Shown: positions 46,109 to 55,748, numbered from the stretch's first letter. The stretch: DNA of 64,000 nucleotides from Fructobacillus sp. EFB-N1 (GCF_001038455.1 NZ_LDUY01000001.1:1-64000); one strand, 5' to 3'. Numbers and translations: made by a program. The notes: generated from the letters alone by a model not told the origin.

Positions 46109-48268
46109 ATGACCCAGGATTTTTATAACGAACAAGAGGGTGGTCAAGAAAAAAAAGACCGGGCGCCACTTGATGACCAACATCTAACGGCTGACGAGTT
46201 GCTCGCCAAGTTAGAGCGAAATCTTCGCCCTAAAACCAAGCAAGAAAAAATTGTCGCTTTTTGGCCAAAACGGTCGCATCGACGAAAACAGAATTTGAAT
46301 AATGGCGATTCGAAAGATGATTCAAAACCATTGTCTGAATCCGAAATCGAAGTAGAAGTAGAACAACCAGCAGTAACAACCAAAAAATCAGCCTGCTTTC
46401 AGCGCCGGTCAAAGCAGTCGGCCAACCAAAAAGATGGCGATGATGGTCAGCCAGTTGATGACGTAACAGCCTTGGCAGACCAAACAGTGGCTTCGTTGGG
46501 CCGGTCTGCTAGTGATGAGCAGGCTCTTGACCAAAGTCAGGGTGGCGGAAATAGTGCCTTGGTCCGCGGGTCCTTTTGGTTATCCATGGGGAACATTGTT
46601 TCTCGCCTCTTAGGAGCAGTTTATATCCTGCCATGGTTGGCCATGCTTGGTAAGGCAGCCAACCAGGGGAATGCCCTTTTTTCGCAAGGGTATAATATCT
46701 ATGCGATTTTACTTTCAATTGCTACCTTTGGTTTTCCATCAGCCATTTCCAAGGTAATGGCCCAACTGATTGCTAAAAAAGATCAGAATGGTTTATGGGC
46801 CCTTACCAAACGATCACTACAAATCGGGGTAGTGCTTGGGATTATCTTTTCGACCTTGTTGTATGTTGCAGCGCCGCTCCTATCGAACGGCAATGCCCAG
46901 GTCGTCCCAGTTCTGCATTCTTTGGCACCGGCTGTCTTGGTCTTTCCAGTGATGTCGATGGTTCGTGGAATCTTCCAGGGACACCAATTGATGCACATTT
47001 CAGCCTTGTCTGATATTTGGGAACAGGTTGGTCGTGTGATTTATTTGTTGTTGGCTACTTGGATTGTCTTAAGTCATGATAGTAGCAACTGGACTGGGGC
47101 CGTTGTTCAATCAACCTTTGCCGCCTTTATCGGGGCGCTCTTCTCATTGGCCGTTTTGGGCTATGGCTGGGTGCGCTATGCGCGGTTGATTCACCCAGTT
47201 GCCGGCGTGCCGGACGAGCAAGCCGCTTTGGCACAAATGAGTGCTGCCAACCAGCAAGCAGTCGCTGAAAATCAAACAGCTGCTGACCAAACTTTGCACC
47301 GTCGTCATCAAAAAGATGATAACCAAGATCAAAAGGATCAACCAACTGGGTCAAAAGCACTATCGATGGTCATCAATATTTTGAAGGAGTCATGGCCCTT
47401 TGTCGTTATTGGTTCGTCAACGAATTTGTTCTTGTTCGTTGACCAATACAGCTTTTTCCCATTGATGAAGGCGTTTTTCCATACGAGCCTTAGTCAATTA
47501 CAGATTGACTTTGCCTTGTTCTCGGCCAATCCAAATAAATTGGTGATGATTGTCATTTCTTTCGCCACAAGTATTGCGGCAACGGCCTTACCAATCTTGG
47601 CAGCCAAGAAGGCGGCTAAGCAAATGGGGGCCTTGAAGGAACAGTTAATTGCCGTCTTGCGATTGACCTCTCTAGTCTTGGTGCCATCTGCGCTTGGTAT
47701 GTACGCCGTTTCAGATCCTTTGTACCGATTCTTTTACCCAATTGATCAAACGGTCCAAGCCGGGATTTACTTGCTCCAATTCTCAGCTGTTTTGACGATT
47801 ATTATGTCCTTCTTTATGTTGTTGGCCTTTGTCTTACAGGCCTTGTCACACGGTAAAGAAGTGATGCGGGCCTTTGGTTATGGCTTGTTAATTAAGATTG
47901 TGATTCAGGCACCATTGATTTACCTCTTCCAGGGGATGGGGGCTTTGATTGCTACCGCGCTTGGTTTAGGTTGGTCGCTATACCTGATGATGAAGTATCT
48001 GAAGGAGAATTACCAAGTTTCGATGAGAACCATCCAGGATACCTTGTTAAAGACTTATCTATCAGCGGCCGTAATGGCCATCGTTGCCTTTTTGTTAACT
48101 TGGGTCTCAAAGACTTTCTTGCTGACGACGACAACAAAGGCTGGTGCAGGCTTAGCAACTGCTTTAGGGGTGATTGGTGGACTTGCCGTTTTGCTGGTCT
48201 TATATCGCCGTTTTGGCCTGTTAAATCAGGTCCTAGACCGTGGCCACGAGCCAGAAAAAGCCAAATAA
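46109..48268 (+). CDS. Polysaccharide/lipid flippase (MATE/MurJ-SpoVB-like)
   Basis: The 719-residue protein has a hydrophilic N-terminal extension (about 1-148) and then about fourteen transmembrane helices of the MOP superfamily. The first membrane part begins GSFWLSMGNIVSRLLGAVYILPW. A charged Gln/Asp-rich cytoplasmic loop (about 370-420) interrupts the bundle. Members translocate lipid-linked sugars such as lipid II or wall polysaccharide precursors. The substrate is not determined by sequence. AAAGGTGATAC precedes the ATG; a terminator follows. Confidence 0.88.
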   Translation: MTQDFYNEQEGGQEKKDRAPLDDQHLTADELLAKLERNLRPKTKQEKIVAFWPKRSHRRKQNLNNGDSKDDSKPLSESEIEVEVEQPAVTTKKSACFQRRSKQSANQKDGDDGQPVDDVTALADQTVASLGRSASDEQALDQSQGGGNSALVRGSFWLSMGNIVSRLLGAVYILPWLAMLGKAANQGNALFSQGYNIYAILLSIATFGFPSAISKVMAQLIAKKDQNGLWALTKRSLQIGVVLGIIFSTLLYVAAPLLSNGNAQVVPVLHSLAPAVLVFPVMSMVRGIFQGHQLMHISALSDIWEQVGRVIYLLLATWIVLSHDSSNWTGAVVQSTFAAFIGALFSLAVLGYGWVRYARLIHPVAGVPDEQAALAQMSAANQQAVAENQTAADQTLHRRHQKDDNQDQKDQPTGSKALSMVINILKESWPFVVIGSSTNLFLFVDQYSFFPLMKAFFHTSLSQLQIDFALFSANPNKLVMIVISFATSIAATALPILAAKKAAKQMGALKEQLIAVLRLTSLVLVPSALGMYAVSDPLYRFFYPIDQTVQAGIYLLQFSAVLTIIMSFFMLLAFVLQALSHGKEVMRAFGYGLLIKIVIQAPLIYLFQGMGALIATALGLGWSLYLMMKYLKENYQVSMRTIQDTLLKTYLSAAVMAIVAFLLTWVSKTFLLTTTTKAGAGLATALGVIGGLAVLLVLYRRFGLLNQVLDRGHEPEKAK

Positions 48269-48281
48269 TGATTGAATTTTT

Positions 48282-48306
48282 AGCCAGACAAATGTCTGGC
48301 TTTTTT
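48282..48306 (+). terminator. Flippase gene terminator
   Basis: AGCCAGACA/TGTCTGGCT with a T6 tail. Confidence 0.93.
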
Positions 48307-48444
48307 GTATCAAGAATCAATCTATCGTGGTCTTTGTTTTCTTTTCTTTTGTTTAGGAAATGTTGGCTACCAGGCTGAAGATACAGGTTTTCTATGATAT
48401 TATGAGAGACAGTGATAAATTCTTTTTTGAAAGAGAGGCTCGCC

Positions 48445-49419
48445 ATGCAAGCTTTAACAAAATCTTGGCGTAAGGCTGCGCTGACAAGCGCTGTTTTCGT
48501 AATCTCCGTTGGACTACAGGTTTTTGGATTGAATTATTTCTTAATCCCCAATAGTATTTTTTCTGTTGGAATTAATGGAATTTCGCAATTGCTTTCCCTG
48601 TTGGTCTTTGATGCTTGGCATTTACGGATTCCAACCGGACTGTTCTTTCTGATTTTCAATATTCCAATTGGAATTATGGGTTGGAAATTAATTGGTGGTA
48701 AGTTTACCATTCTATCCTTTATCAACGCGATGGTGGTAGCATTGGCTTTGATTTTCGTGCCAGTCCATCCTTTCACGACTCAGCCATTGCTGGCCTCACT
48801 CTTTGGTGGCCTGCTGGTTGGTTCCTCTGTTGGAATTGCTCTGCGCTATGGTTTTTCAACGGGTGGTTTTGATATTATTTCGATGGTTGTGCAAAAGCGA
48901 ACTGGAAAATCAATTGGTGCCTTTAATAACGCAGTTAACTTTGTGATTGTGTTGATTGCTGGTTCCTTTATTGGTTGGCAAAATGCTTTGTACACTTTGA
49001 TTGGGATTTACGCAACCGGACGGGTAATCGATGCGATTTATACTGGTTACCAAAAGCTCACGGCTTTGATTGTCACGAGTCGGGGACCGGAAGTCATCGA
49101 TGCTTTGCACCGTGACTTGATTCGTGGCATTACCATTTTGCCATCAGAAGGGGCTTATACGAAGCGGGAGTCAACAACGCTGATGATGGTGCTCTCCCGT
49201 TTTGAACTGTTTGAAATGCAGGAAACTGTTCGCCAGGTCGACCCAAAGGCCTTTATTAACTTCTTGTCAACGGTTTCCGTTGCGGGTGAGTTTTGGGATG
49301 CCGACCGGCAATTACAAATGAAGAAGTCAATGGGACCAAAAGCGGTCACGATTGACGCCCAATTGGAGGCTGAACAACAGTTAGCCGATCAGTTGGATCA
49401 ACTAAAAGATGAGGACTAA
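48445..49419 (+). CDS. YitT family membrane protein (DUF161/DUF2179)
   Basis: The 324-residue protein has about five to six transmembrane helices in its first 210 residues. The pattern GLNYFLIPNSIFSVGINGISQLL and LRYGFSTGGFDIISM is that of the YitT family. A cytoplasmic DUF2179 domain follows (about 215-295; SRGPEVIDALHRDLIRGITILPSEGAY). Function in transport is unestablished. ATG 48445 is chosen because AGAGAGG lies seven bases before; an in-frame GTG at 48412 lacks such a site. An extended -10 TGA-TATTAT lies near 48396. Confidence 0.88.
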   Translation: MQALTKSWRKAALTSAVFVISVGLQVFGLNYFLIPNSIFSVGINGISQLLSLLVFDAWHLRIPTGLFFLIFNIPIGIMGWKLIGGKFTILSFINAMVVALALIFVPVHPFTTQPLLASLFGGLLVGSSVGIALRYGFSTGGFDIISMVVQKRTGKSIGAFNNAVNFVIVLIAGSFIGWQNALYTLIGIYATGRVIDAIYTGYQKLTALIVTSRGPEVIDALHRDLIRGITILPSEGAYTKRESTTLMMVLSRFELFEMQETVRQVDPKAFINFLSTVSVAGEFWDADRQLQMKKSMGPKAVTIDAQLEAEQQLADQLDQLKDED

Positions 49420-49435
49420 ATTCTCATCTTTTTAT
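49404..49435 (+). terminator. YitT gene terminator overlapping the stop codon
   Basis: AAAAGATGAG/CTCATCTTTT hairpin; its 5' arm is the last codons of the gene. Confidence 0.85.
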
Positions 49436-49458
49436 AATTTAATGTTCGGGAATTTTTA

Positions 49459-49487
49459 TTGCTAAATGAGAAAAAACCGAGTACAAT
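49459..49487 (+). promoter_or_regulatory. gua operon promoter
   Basis: TTGCTA, a 17-bp spacer and TACAAT upstream of the riboswitch. Confidence 0.75.
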
Positions 49488-49510
49488 TATCAATAATAAT
49501 TTAAGAGAAA

Positions 49511-49580
49511 TTTACAGATATATCGCTGGAAAATGGCCAGCAGTCTCTACCGCGCCCCAAAAGTCGTGACTATCCGTGAA
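49511..49580 (+). ncRNA. Guanine-type purine riboswitch aptamer
   Basis: P1 pairs 49511-49520 with 49571-49580. P2 is GCTGG/CCAGC with loop AAAATGG. J2/3 reads AGTCTCTACC and P3 is CGCG/CGTG with loop containing CCCCA. The TGG of L2 can kiss the CCA of L3. J3/1 is GACTAT, with C at the ligand-specifying position, so guanine or hypoxanthine rather than adenine. It lies upstream of guaB. Confidence 0.85.
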
Positions 49581-49603
49581 TGCGAATCAAGGTTTTTTTG
49601 AGG

Positions 49604-49645
49604 GAGCATTTTGCGGAGCTGTGGTAGCTGCAAAGTGCTCTTTTT
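49604..49645 (+). terminator. Riboswitch expression platform terminator
   Basis: GAGCATTTTGCGGAGCT pairs with AGCTGCAAAGTGCTC, followed by TTTTT, 35 bases before guaB. It should form when guanine is bound and switch the operon off. Confidence 0.85.
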
Positions 49646-49679
49646 GGTCTATATTGTAAGCAGGATGGTGAGGAGAATC

Positions 49680-50792
49680 ATGGCAGAATTTAAGATTAAA
49701 AATAAGTTCGTCCCAATGGGTTTGACCTTTGACGATATGAAAATGGTCGCCCCAAAACAAGACGAAATTTCAGTTGATGCCGTTTCTTTGGAAACGGAAT
49801 TGACGCCTACGCTCAAGCTGAAGATTCCTTTGCTATCAGCCGCAATGGATACTGTCACAGAAGCGAATTTTGCCATTACCCTGGCACAGTTTGGTGGATT
49901 GGGCGTTGTTCATAAAAATATGACGATTGCTGACCAAGCAGGTGAAATCAAGAAGGTGAAGGAACACCAAGTTGATTTGAATCAATTCCCTAACGCAGCT
50001 TTGGATGCCAAGGGTCACTTGATTGTTGCCGGTGCCGTTGGGGTAACCAATGATACGGTCGACCGTGCTGGTGCAATGGTTGATGCTGGTGCCGATGCCA
50101 TTATCTTGGATTCTGCTCACGGCCAATCAGAAGGTGTTTTGCGTAAGGTGCGCGAAGTCAAGGATGCCTTCCCTGACGTTAACATCATTGCTGGTAATAT
50201 TGCCACTGAAGGTGCTGCTTCTGATTTATACGATGCCGGTGCTGATGTCGTGAAAGTTGGAATCGGACCTGGATCAATCTGTACAACACGTGTTGTTGCG
50301 GGAATTGGTGTGCCACAGTTGTCTGCCATTCGTGATGCTGCTAAGGAAGCTAAGCGTCGTGGTAAGGCAATCATTGCCGATGGCGGTGCTAAGACACCCG
50401 ATGACATCATGAAGGCGATTGCCATGGGTGGTAACGCTGTGATGCTCGGATCAATGTTCTCAGGCACAAAGGAAACTCCTGGGGAAGTCTTCGAAGACAA
50501 CGGCCAGAAGTTTAAGTTCTATCGTGGCATGGGCTCCATTGCTGCCATGGAAAATGGTTCAAAGGACCGCTACTTCCAGGGAGAAGTGAACGAAGCCAAG
50601 AAGATGGTGCCAGAAGGAATTGAAGCACGAGTTGCCTACAAGGGCACTTTGGCTGATATTTTGATGCCAATCTTGGACCACTTGCGCAAGGAAATGGCCG
50701 AAAGGGGCGTGCACAATGTGCCAGAAGCCATTGACCAAGCCGAAAACGTTGAGAAGACCACTGACGTCTTTGACTACCAGGCTTCTTTGTAA
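49680..50792 (+). CDS. guaB: IMP dehydrogenase, CBS-less, lacking the usual C-terminus
   Basis: The 370-residue enzyme oxidises IMP to XMP for GMP synthesis. The catalytic Cys201 is in GPGSICTTRVVAGIG, with ADGGAKTP (234-240), YRGMGSIAAM (281-290) and the flap VPEGIEARVAYKG (310-322) also present. No CBS pair is inserted near residue 95. After the flap the usual GGLRAGMGYTG...ESHPHD segment is replaced by an unrelated helical tail (about 328-370). The N-terminal DDVLLVPA-type motif is altered to DDMKMVAPK. ATG 49680 follows GAGGAG; upstream in-frame starts lie in the terminator. The next gene supplies the missing C-terminal motif. Confidence 0.9.
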   Translation: MAEFKIKNKFVPMGLTFDDMKMVAPKQDEISVDAVSLETELTPTLKLKIPLLSAAMDTVTEANFAITLAQFGGLGVVHKNMTIADQAGEIKKVKEHQVDLNQFPNAALDAKGHLIVAGAVGVTNDTVDRAGAMVDAGADAIILDSAHGQSEGVLRKVREVKDAFPDVNIIAGNIATEGAASDLYDAGADVVKVGIGPGSICTTRVVAGIGVPQLSAIRDAAKEAKRRGKAIIADGGAKTPDDIMKAIAMGGNAVMLGSMFSGTKETPGEVFEDNGQKFKFYRGMGSIAAMENGSKDRYFQGEVNEAKKMVPEGIEARVAYKGTLADILMPILDHLRKEMAERGVHNVPEAIDQAENVEKTTDVFDYQASL

Positions 50793-50827
50793 TTTTTACG
50801 AACACAAACTTTTGATCGGGAGAAATT

Positions 50828-51787
50828 ATGACTGACATGAATACACGACACGGCTTGGGTTACGACGAAACCCTTTTGGTCCCAGCAGCTTCAAATGTTT
50901 TGCCACACTTGGTCGACTTGAAGACGCATTTGGGCGCATTGGCTATGAAAAACCCGTTGGCAGCTGCAGCAATTAATCCAGCTGCTGATCAACAAGAAGT
51001 CGTTTTGGCTGTGGCTCAATCTGGTGGATTGGGCTTGGTTGCTGCTAGTGAAGCTGTTGCAGACCAAGTGGCTGCCGTTGAAGCTGTGCGTGCCGCAACT
51101 GTTGATTTGGACAAGAACCCACAGACTTTGGTAACTGAAGATGGTCACGTGGCCGTTGGTGCTGAAATCTGGTTGGCCGCTGACGTGAAGGAACGTGCAT
51201 TAGCATTGGTTGGCGCTGGTGTTTCTGCTTTGTTCCTCTACTTAAATGATGATTTGACGGCTGATATTGCCGCTGAAATTAAGGACTTGAAGGCGGCCTT
51301 GAGCCACGTTACTTTGGCTGTTGGAACCATTGAAGATCCTGCAGTTGCTAAGGAACTCTTCGACTTGGGTGTCGATGCCGTGATTGCTGGCCGTTCAGTT
51401 CATTCTGACTGGCCTGATGACATTCACTACCCATTCTTGACGACTGTGATGGGCATTGCTGAAGTGGCAGACCCAATGGATAAGACGGTTATCGCTCAGG
51501 GCGGTATTCATTATTCAGGTGATGTTGTTAAGGCCTTGGCTGGTGGTGCTGATTTGGTCATGGTCTCTGATTACCTTGCCAAAGAAGACGTCGCTGAAGA
51601 CGCGGTTTTCCAAATTGATGGTGGTTTACGGGCCGGAATGGGGTATACTGGTTCACATACGGTTGCTGATTTAAAAGAGTCCGCACAATTCGTTCAAATC
51701 ACGGATAACGGCTTGAAGGAATCACATCCTCATGATGTGGAAATCACCAAAAAAGCGCCAAATTACGTTGAACAGGAAAGAGACTAA
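50828..51787 (+). CDS. IMP dehydrogenase-like pseudoenzyme paralogue
   Basis: The 319-residue GuaB-related TIM barrel keeps the canonical N-terminal GYDETLLVPAASNVLPHLVDL (11-31) and C-terminal GGLRAGMGYTGSHTVADL (265-282) with GLKESHPHDVEITKKAPNY (295-313). It lacks the catalytic Cys loop (the region reads AGRSVHSDWPDDI) and the flap, and the IMP-site SAAMDTVTE is AAAAINPAAD. It therefore should not catalyse the reaction alone. It lies 35 bases after guaB and three bases before guaA in one riboswitch-controlled operon. A regulatory or structural partner of GuaB is inferred. Confidence 0.85.
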   Translation: MTDMNTRHGLGYDETLLVPAASNVLPHLVDLKTHLGALAMKNPLAAAAINPAADQQEVVLAVAQSGGLGLVAASEAVADQVAAVEAVRAATVDLDKNPQTLVTEDGHVAVGAEIWLAADVKERALALVGAGVSALFLYLNDDLTADIAAEIKDLKAALSHVTLAVGTIEDPAVAKELFDLGVDAVIAGRSVHSDWPDDIHYPFLTTVMGIAEVADPMDKTVIAQGGIHYSGDVVKALAGGADLVMVSDYLAKEDVAEDAVFQIDGGLRAGMGYTGSHTVADLKESAQFVQITDNGLKESHPHDVEITKKAPNYVEQERD

Positions 51788-51790
51788 GCC

Positions 51791-53332
51791 ATGACCACAG
51801 GTAATGACAAAATCTTAGTATTGGACTACGGGTCCCAATACAATCAATTGATTACGCGACGCGTTCGAGAACTCGGCGTTTTCTCTGAATTGAAGTCATC
51901 GAAGATGACGATTGATGAAATTAAGGAATACAACCCTAAGGCAATTATCCTTTCGGGTGGTCCAAAATCAGTTTATGATGACGATGCTTATCCAATTGAC
52001 CCTGAAGTATTCAAGTTGGGGATTCCCGTCTTGGGTGTTTGTTACGGGATGCAATTGATGGCCCAACATTTGGGTGGTAAAGTCGAAGCCAACCCAGGTA
52101 ATGGGGAATTTGGTCAGACTGTTATCAAGCAGACTGCTCCTTCAAAGCTCTTTGCTGGTACGCCAGAAGAGCAAGTTGTCTTGATGTCACACTCAGACAA
52201 CGTCACAAAGTTGCCTGACAACTTTGTTGTGGCTGCTGGTTCTGAAAAGACGCCAATTGCAGCGATTGCTAATGATGATGACCGTCTGTACGGTGTTCAA
52301 TTCCACTCCGAAACAACGTTGTCTGAACACGGTAAGGAAATCATTAAAAACTTTGTCATCAACATTGCTGGAGCAGACGCTTCTTGGACAATGGCTGGTT
52401 TCATTGATGAACAAATTGAGAAGATTCGCGCCGAAGTTGGTGACAAGAAGGTCTTGCTTGGTTTGTCAGGTGGGGTTGACTCATCTGTTGTTGGTGTCTT
52501 GTTACAAAAGGCCATTGGCGACCAATTGACTTGTATCTTTGTTGACCATGGCTTGTTGCGTAAGAACGAAGCACAACAAGTGATGGACATGTTGGGTGGC
52601 AAGTTTGGCTTGAACATCATCAAGGTTGATGCACAGGATCGTTTCTTGTCAAAGATTGCTGGTGTTACTGACCCAGAACAAAAGCGTAAGATTATCGGTA
52701 ACGAATTTATCGAAGTCTTCAACGATGAAGCGATTAAGTTGAAGGACGTTGACTTCTTGGCCCAGGGAACGTTGTACACGGATGTGATTGAATCTGGTAC
52801 GGATACAGCCCAAACAATTAAGTCACACCACAACGTTGGTGGTTTGCCTGAAGAAATGAACTTTACTTTGATCGAACCTTTGAACAAGTTGTTCAAGGAT
52901 GAAGTTCGTGCCTTAGGTGAAGAGCTGCAAATGGACCACGAGTTGGTCTGGCGTCAACCATTCCCAGGACCAGGTCTTGGTATCCGAATCATGGGTGAAA
53001 TCACTGAGGACCGGTTGGAAACTGTCCGTGAATCCGACTTTATCTTGCGCGATGAAATCGCCAAGGCCGGTTTGGAAGGTGATGTTTGGCAGTACTTCAC
53101 TGTCTTGACAAACAACAAGTCTGTTGGTGTCATGGGTGATTACCGTACGTACGAATACACGATTGCCGTCCGTGCCATTACTTCTGTTGATGGTATGACA
53201 GCGGACTTTGCCCGCTTGCCATGGGATGTGTTGCAAAAGGTTTCTTCACGAATTGTCAACGAAGTGGATCACATCAATCGCGTCGTGTACGACATTACCG
53301 CTAAGCCACCTGCAACGGTTGAATGGGAATAA
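51791..53332 (+). CDS. guaA: GMP synthase (glutamine-hydrolysing)
   Basis: The 513-residue enzyme converts XMP to GMP. The N-terminal class I glutamine amidotransferase domain has the catalytic Cys in [15 protein letters not shown] near 78-92 and the His/Glu in GVQFHSET. The ATP pyrophosphatase domain begins about residue 205 with the P-loop [17 protein letters not shown]. The C-terminal dimerisation domain ends [10 protein letters not shown]. It is the third gene of the gua operon. Confidence 0.98.
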   Translation: MTTGNDKILVLDYGSQYNQLITRRVRELGVFSELKSSKMTIDEIKEYNPKAIILSGGPKSVYDDDAYPIDPEVFKLGIPVLGVCYGMQLMAQHLGGKVEANPGNGEFGQTVIKQTAPSKLFAGTPEEQVVLMSHSDNVTKLPDNFVVAAGSEKTPIAAIANDDDRLYGVQFHSETTLSEHGKEIIKNFVINIAGADASWTMAGFIDEQIEKIRAEVGDKKVLLGLSGGVDSSVVGVLLQKAIGDQLTCIFVDHGLLRKNEAQQVMDMLGGKFGLNIIKVDAQDRFLSKIAGVTDPEQKRKIIGNEFIEVFNDEAIKLKDVDFLAQGTLYTDVIESGTDTAQTIKSHHNVGGLPEEMNFTLIEPLNKLFKDEVRALGEELQMDHELVWRQPFPGPGLGIRIMGEITEDRLETVRESDFILRDEIAKAGLEGDVWQYFTVLTNNKSVGVMGDYRTYEYTIAVRAITSVDGMTADFARLPWDVLQKVSSRIVNEVDHINRVVYDITAKPPATVEWE

Positions 53333-53400
53333 AAATTATATGCAAATTGAAACCGGAATGTTGATTTAACGCATTTTCGGAAACTACAAAGGACGCGATT

Positions 53401-53480
53401 GGCGGGGAAATTGTTACGTTTCCCGCCAGAATCCTCGCCAAGTTTGGGCCGAATGAGGGCTGAGCTGGCGGGGATTTTTT
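53401..53480 (+). terminator. guaA terminator region with two stems
   Basis: GGCGGGGAAA/TTTCCCGCC (53401-53427) is followed by AATCCTCGCCA/TGGCGGGGATT (53430-53476) and six Ts. The sequences of the two stems are related, so alternative pairings are possible. Confidence 0.8.
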
Positions 53481-53619
53481 ATGTGGGCGTGTTCAAGAAG
53501 AGTAGGAAATTAAAACTATGTGAAGTATCATTAACGTAGGTATATTTAGCAAGTGGGATAATCACTGCAGTTCTTTTTGTCTGTACATTCTATACATATT
53601 ACTATTGTGAGGTGTGAAT

Positions 53620-55482
53620 TTGGAAAATAGTCAGTTGCTCGAAAGTTTATCGAACTATGTTAACAGTGACGATCAGTTTGCAGTGATGATTGATGGGGCT
53701 TGGGGTTCCGGGAAAACTTATTTTTTAAAGAATACTGTGGTACCGCATATCTGTGGGGAGCATAAGGTTGTTTATTTCTCTGTGTATGGATATGAATCGC
53801 TGGCAAAGTTAAAGTCGGAATTGATTGGGAAATTATTCATCTCTAGTTTTGGTAAAAATATAGATAAAGAAGATCAAGTCAACACCAAGGACATAGTGCC
53901 TATTGTTAATGAAATAGGCAGTGCTGTTTGGGAAAAGTTTTCGAATTTTAAAACACTAGCAGCAACAACTGAAAACTATGTAATTAATAAACGATTACGC
54001 TCTCAAGTACCAGATTCATCTCCGGTTTTAATTATTGATGATTTAGAACGTATTAGTCGAGATATCCACACGTCGGATTTAATGGGATTTCTGCTTACTG
54101 ACATTATTGAGCCGTATGGATATAGGGTAATCGTTGTTGGTAACGTTAAGGAAATTCGGGACGTTGAAATCAACGAGTTTAATATGACTCGCGAGAAGGT
54201 TGTGAGTCGAATATTTCCTTTTACTTATGATTTTAACAATATCAGACAAGAGTTTTTCCAAGATTCAGGCAATCATTTCTTACAAGAAGATTCAGAGTGG
54301 CTTGTGGAGATTTTTGCTGGTTACGCTCGACGAAATGGAGGGAAAATTAACTTAAGAACGTTGGAATTTATTCTGACTACGTTTACTATCATTGATAGGA
54401 AGTTAAATCAGTACTGGGAGGGGGACACGCAAGACAAGCTTGATTGTCTTCAAATCAAACGATCGGTATTTGTAAATCTATTTGTGATTGCGACAGAATA
54501 TCGTGAGGGAAATTTAACTCGTGAAAACATTGTATTGATTGATCGAATTCTCAATACCCGTAGTTTTTTCTTTATGCATATAAAGGACGATGAAGAGAAA
54601 TCATTGGCAGAAGAAATAACGCTTAAATATCATGATGACAATAATTTGAAACAAGTAATAATGTACGATAATTCTGTTAATGAAGCTGTTTTTAGTGGTG
54701 TTTTTGATGCAGCAGGTTTCATCAACTCATGGATGAAATTATTTAGGCCAATTGGGAAGGTATCTAGTTTAGACGAAGTTGCAAACTTTAGAAATATGAC
54801 AGATAAGCAACTTGAGAAACTTGAACAGCAGATACTCGATGATTCGCAGAAACAGGAGATATCAATCAAGGATATTTTGTCAACAATTAACACTTTCTTG
54901 TTCTTTGATCAGAATGATTTATATTTTTGCAAAGAGAATTATTTGGCTGTTTTGTTAAAAGTGCTCAAAAAAGCGGTCGATAGAGAGGTACTGAAAAATA
55001 AGTTTACTTACGATCGTGGGGAAATCAGTTTTATGTACTCAGTGATTTCAGCGGATGACAATATTCTGAAACAAGTTTATGACATCTTGGAGTCCGGAGA
55101 TAAAGCACAACATGAAATGCAAGCTGAGCAGCTAGTCGTTGCAATTTTTGACGATAACTATGAATTGATGCGTAACATCGTACACTCTAATTTAAATGTA
55201 AATATTTTTCGAGAAGTCTTGGATTCTAGTCAATTGTATTCGGAGTTGCTCACTGTGGGTTCAAAGGCAAATTTATTAAATCAATATTTGAACTCTGAGT
55301 ATATTCAGATAACAAATTCCAAGGACTTTCATTCGGATGAAAATATTGATATCTTAGAGTTAGCTCAAAAAGTTGAAGAGTTTTTAAATGAATCGCTAGA
55401 TATTGGACGGATTGATATGTTCAACCTAAGAAATTTGCTTAAGACCTTAAAAAAATTTTACTTAAGTTTAGTGAATAAATAA
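53620..55482 (+). CDS. KAP-type P-loop NTPase, intact
   Basis: The roughly 620-residue protein begins ENSQLLESLSNYVNSDDQF. Walker A is DGAWGSGKTYFLKN near residue 26, and Walker B is VLIIDDLERISRD near 129. The strand VIVVGNVKEI and the sequence KVVSRIFPFTYDF follow, as in KAP/STAND-like ATPases. The C-terminal 400 residues are helical, Asn/Asp/Glu-rich and unassigned. TTG 53620 lies five bases after AGGTG; an in-frame GTG at 53614 is too close. The gene is AT-rich, stands alone and resembles the wreck at 27-1519. KAP NTPases occur in phage-defence and stress systems, so a defence role is possible but unproven. Confidence 0.75.
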   Translation: MENSQLLESLSNYVNSDDQFAVMIDGAWGSGKTYFLKNTVVPHICGEHKVVYFSVYGYESLAKLKSELIGKLFISSFGKNIDKEDQVNTKDIVPIVNEIGSAVWEKFSNFKTLAATTENYVINKRLRSQVPDSSPVLIIDDLERISRDIHTSDLMGFLLTDIIEPYGYRVIVVGNVKEIRDVEINEFNMTREKVVSRIFPFTYDFNNIRQEFFQDSGNHFLQEDSEWLVEIFAGYARRNGGKINLRTLEFILTTFTIIDRKLNQYWEGDTQDKLDCLQIKRSVFVNLFVIATEYREGNLTRENIVLIDRILNTRSFFFMHIKDDEEKSLAEEITLKYHDDNNLKQVIMYDNSVNEAVFSGVFDAAGFINSWMKLFRPIGKVSSLDEVANFRNMTDKQLEKLEQQILDDSQKQEISIKDILSTINTFLFFDQNDLYFCKENYLAVLLKVLKKAVDREVLKNKFTYDRGEISFMYSVISADDNILKQVYDILESGDKAQHEMQAEQLVVAIFDDNYELMRNIVHSNLNVNIFREVLDSSQLYSELLTVGSKANLLNQYLNSEYIQITNSKDFHSDENIDILELAQKVEEFLNESLDIGRIDMFNLRNLLKTLKKFYLSLVNK

Positions 55483-55662
55483 AAGCATCATATTCTATTA
55501 TGGCTGATAAAGTATTATGATTGTTGTGTTATAAATATTGGAATAGCAATTAATTTTAGTATGATGAAATTTTATTATAATAATTAATAAAACGCTGCAC
55601 TTAAAAGTGTATCGCATTATTACAAATATATTTATGATGGGACTAAACAACCAACCGAAAAT

Positions 55663-55731
55663 AAAAAGACGAATCGCACGTCACAGTTAGTCTGCTGACT
55701 AAGTTGATGTTGACGGGTTCGTCTTTTTTAT
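55663..55731. terminator. Branched terminator after the KAP gene
   Basis: The outer stem AAAAAGACGAA/TTCGTCTTTTT encloses an inner perfect stem TTAGTC/GACTAA with further GTCA/TGAC pairing. T runs on both strands make it bidirectional for the convergent pseudogene. The preceding stretch 55483-55662 is AT-rich and holds no gene that I can see. Confidence 0.75.
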
Positions 55732-55748
55732 TAGGGAAATGGCTATTA

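Noticed and set aside
49611..49679. Upstream extension of guaB by 23 codons
   Set aside because: It overlaps the riboswitch terminator; GAGGAG supports ATG 49680.
53577..53605. TTGTCT-17-TACTAT promoter of the KAP gene
   Set aside because: The predicted start would fall on the ribosome-binding site, so this is probably a chance match.
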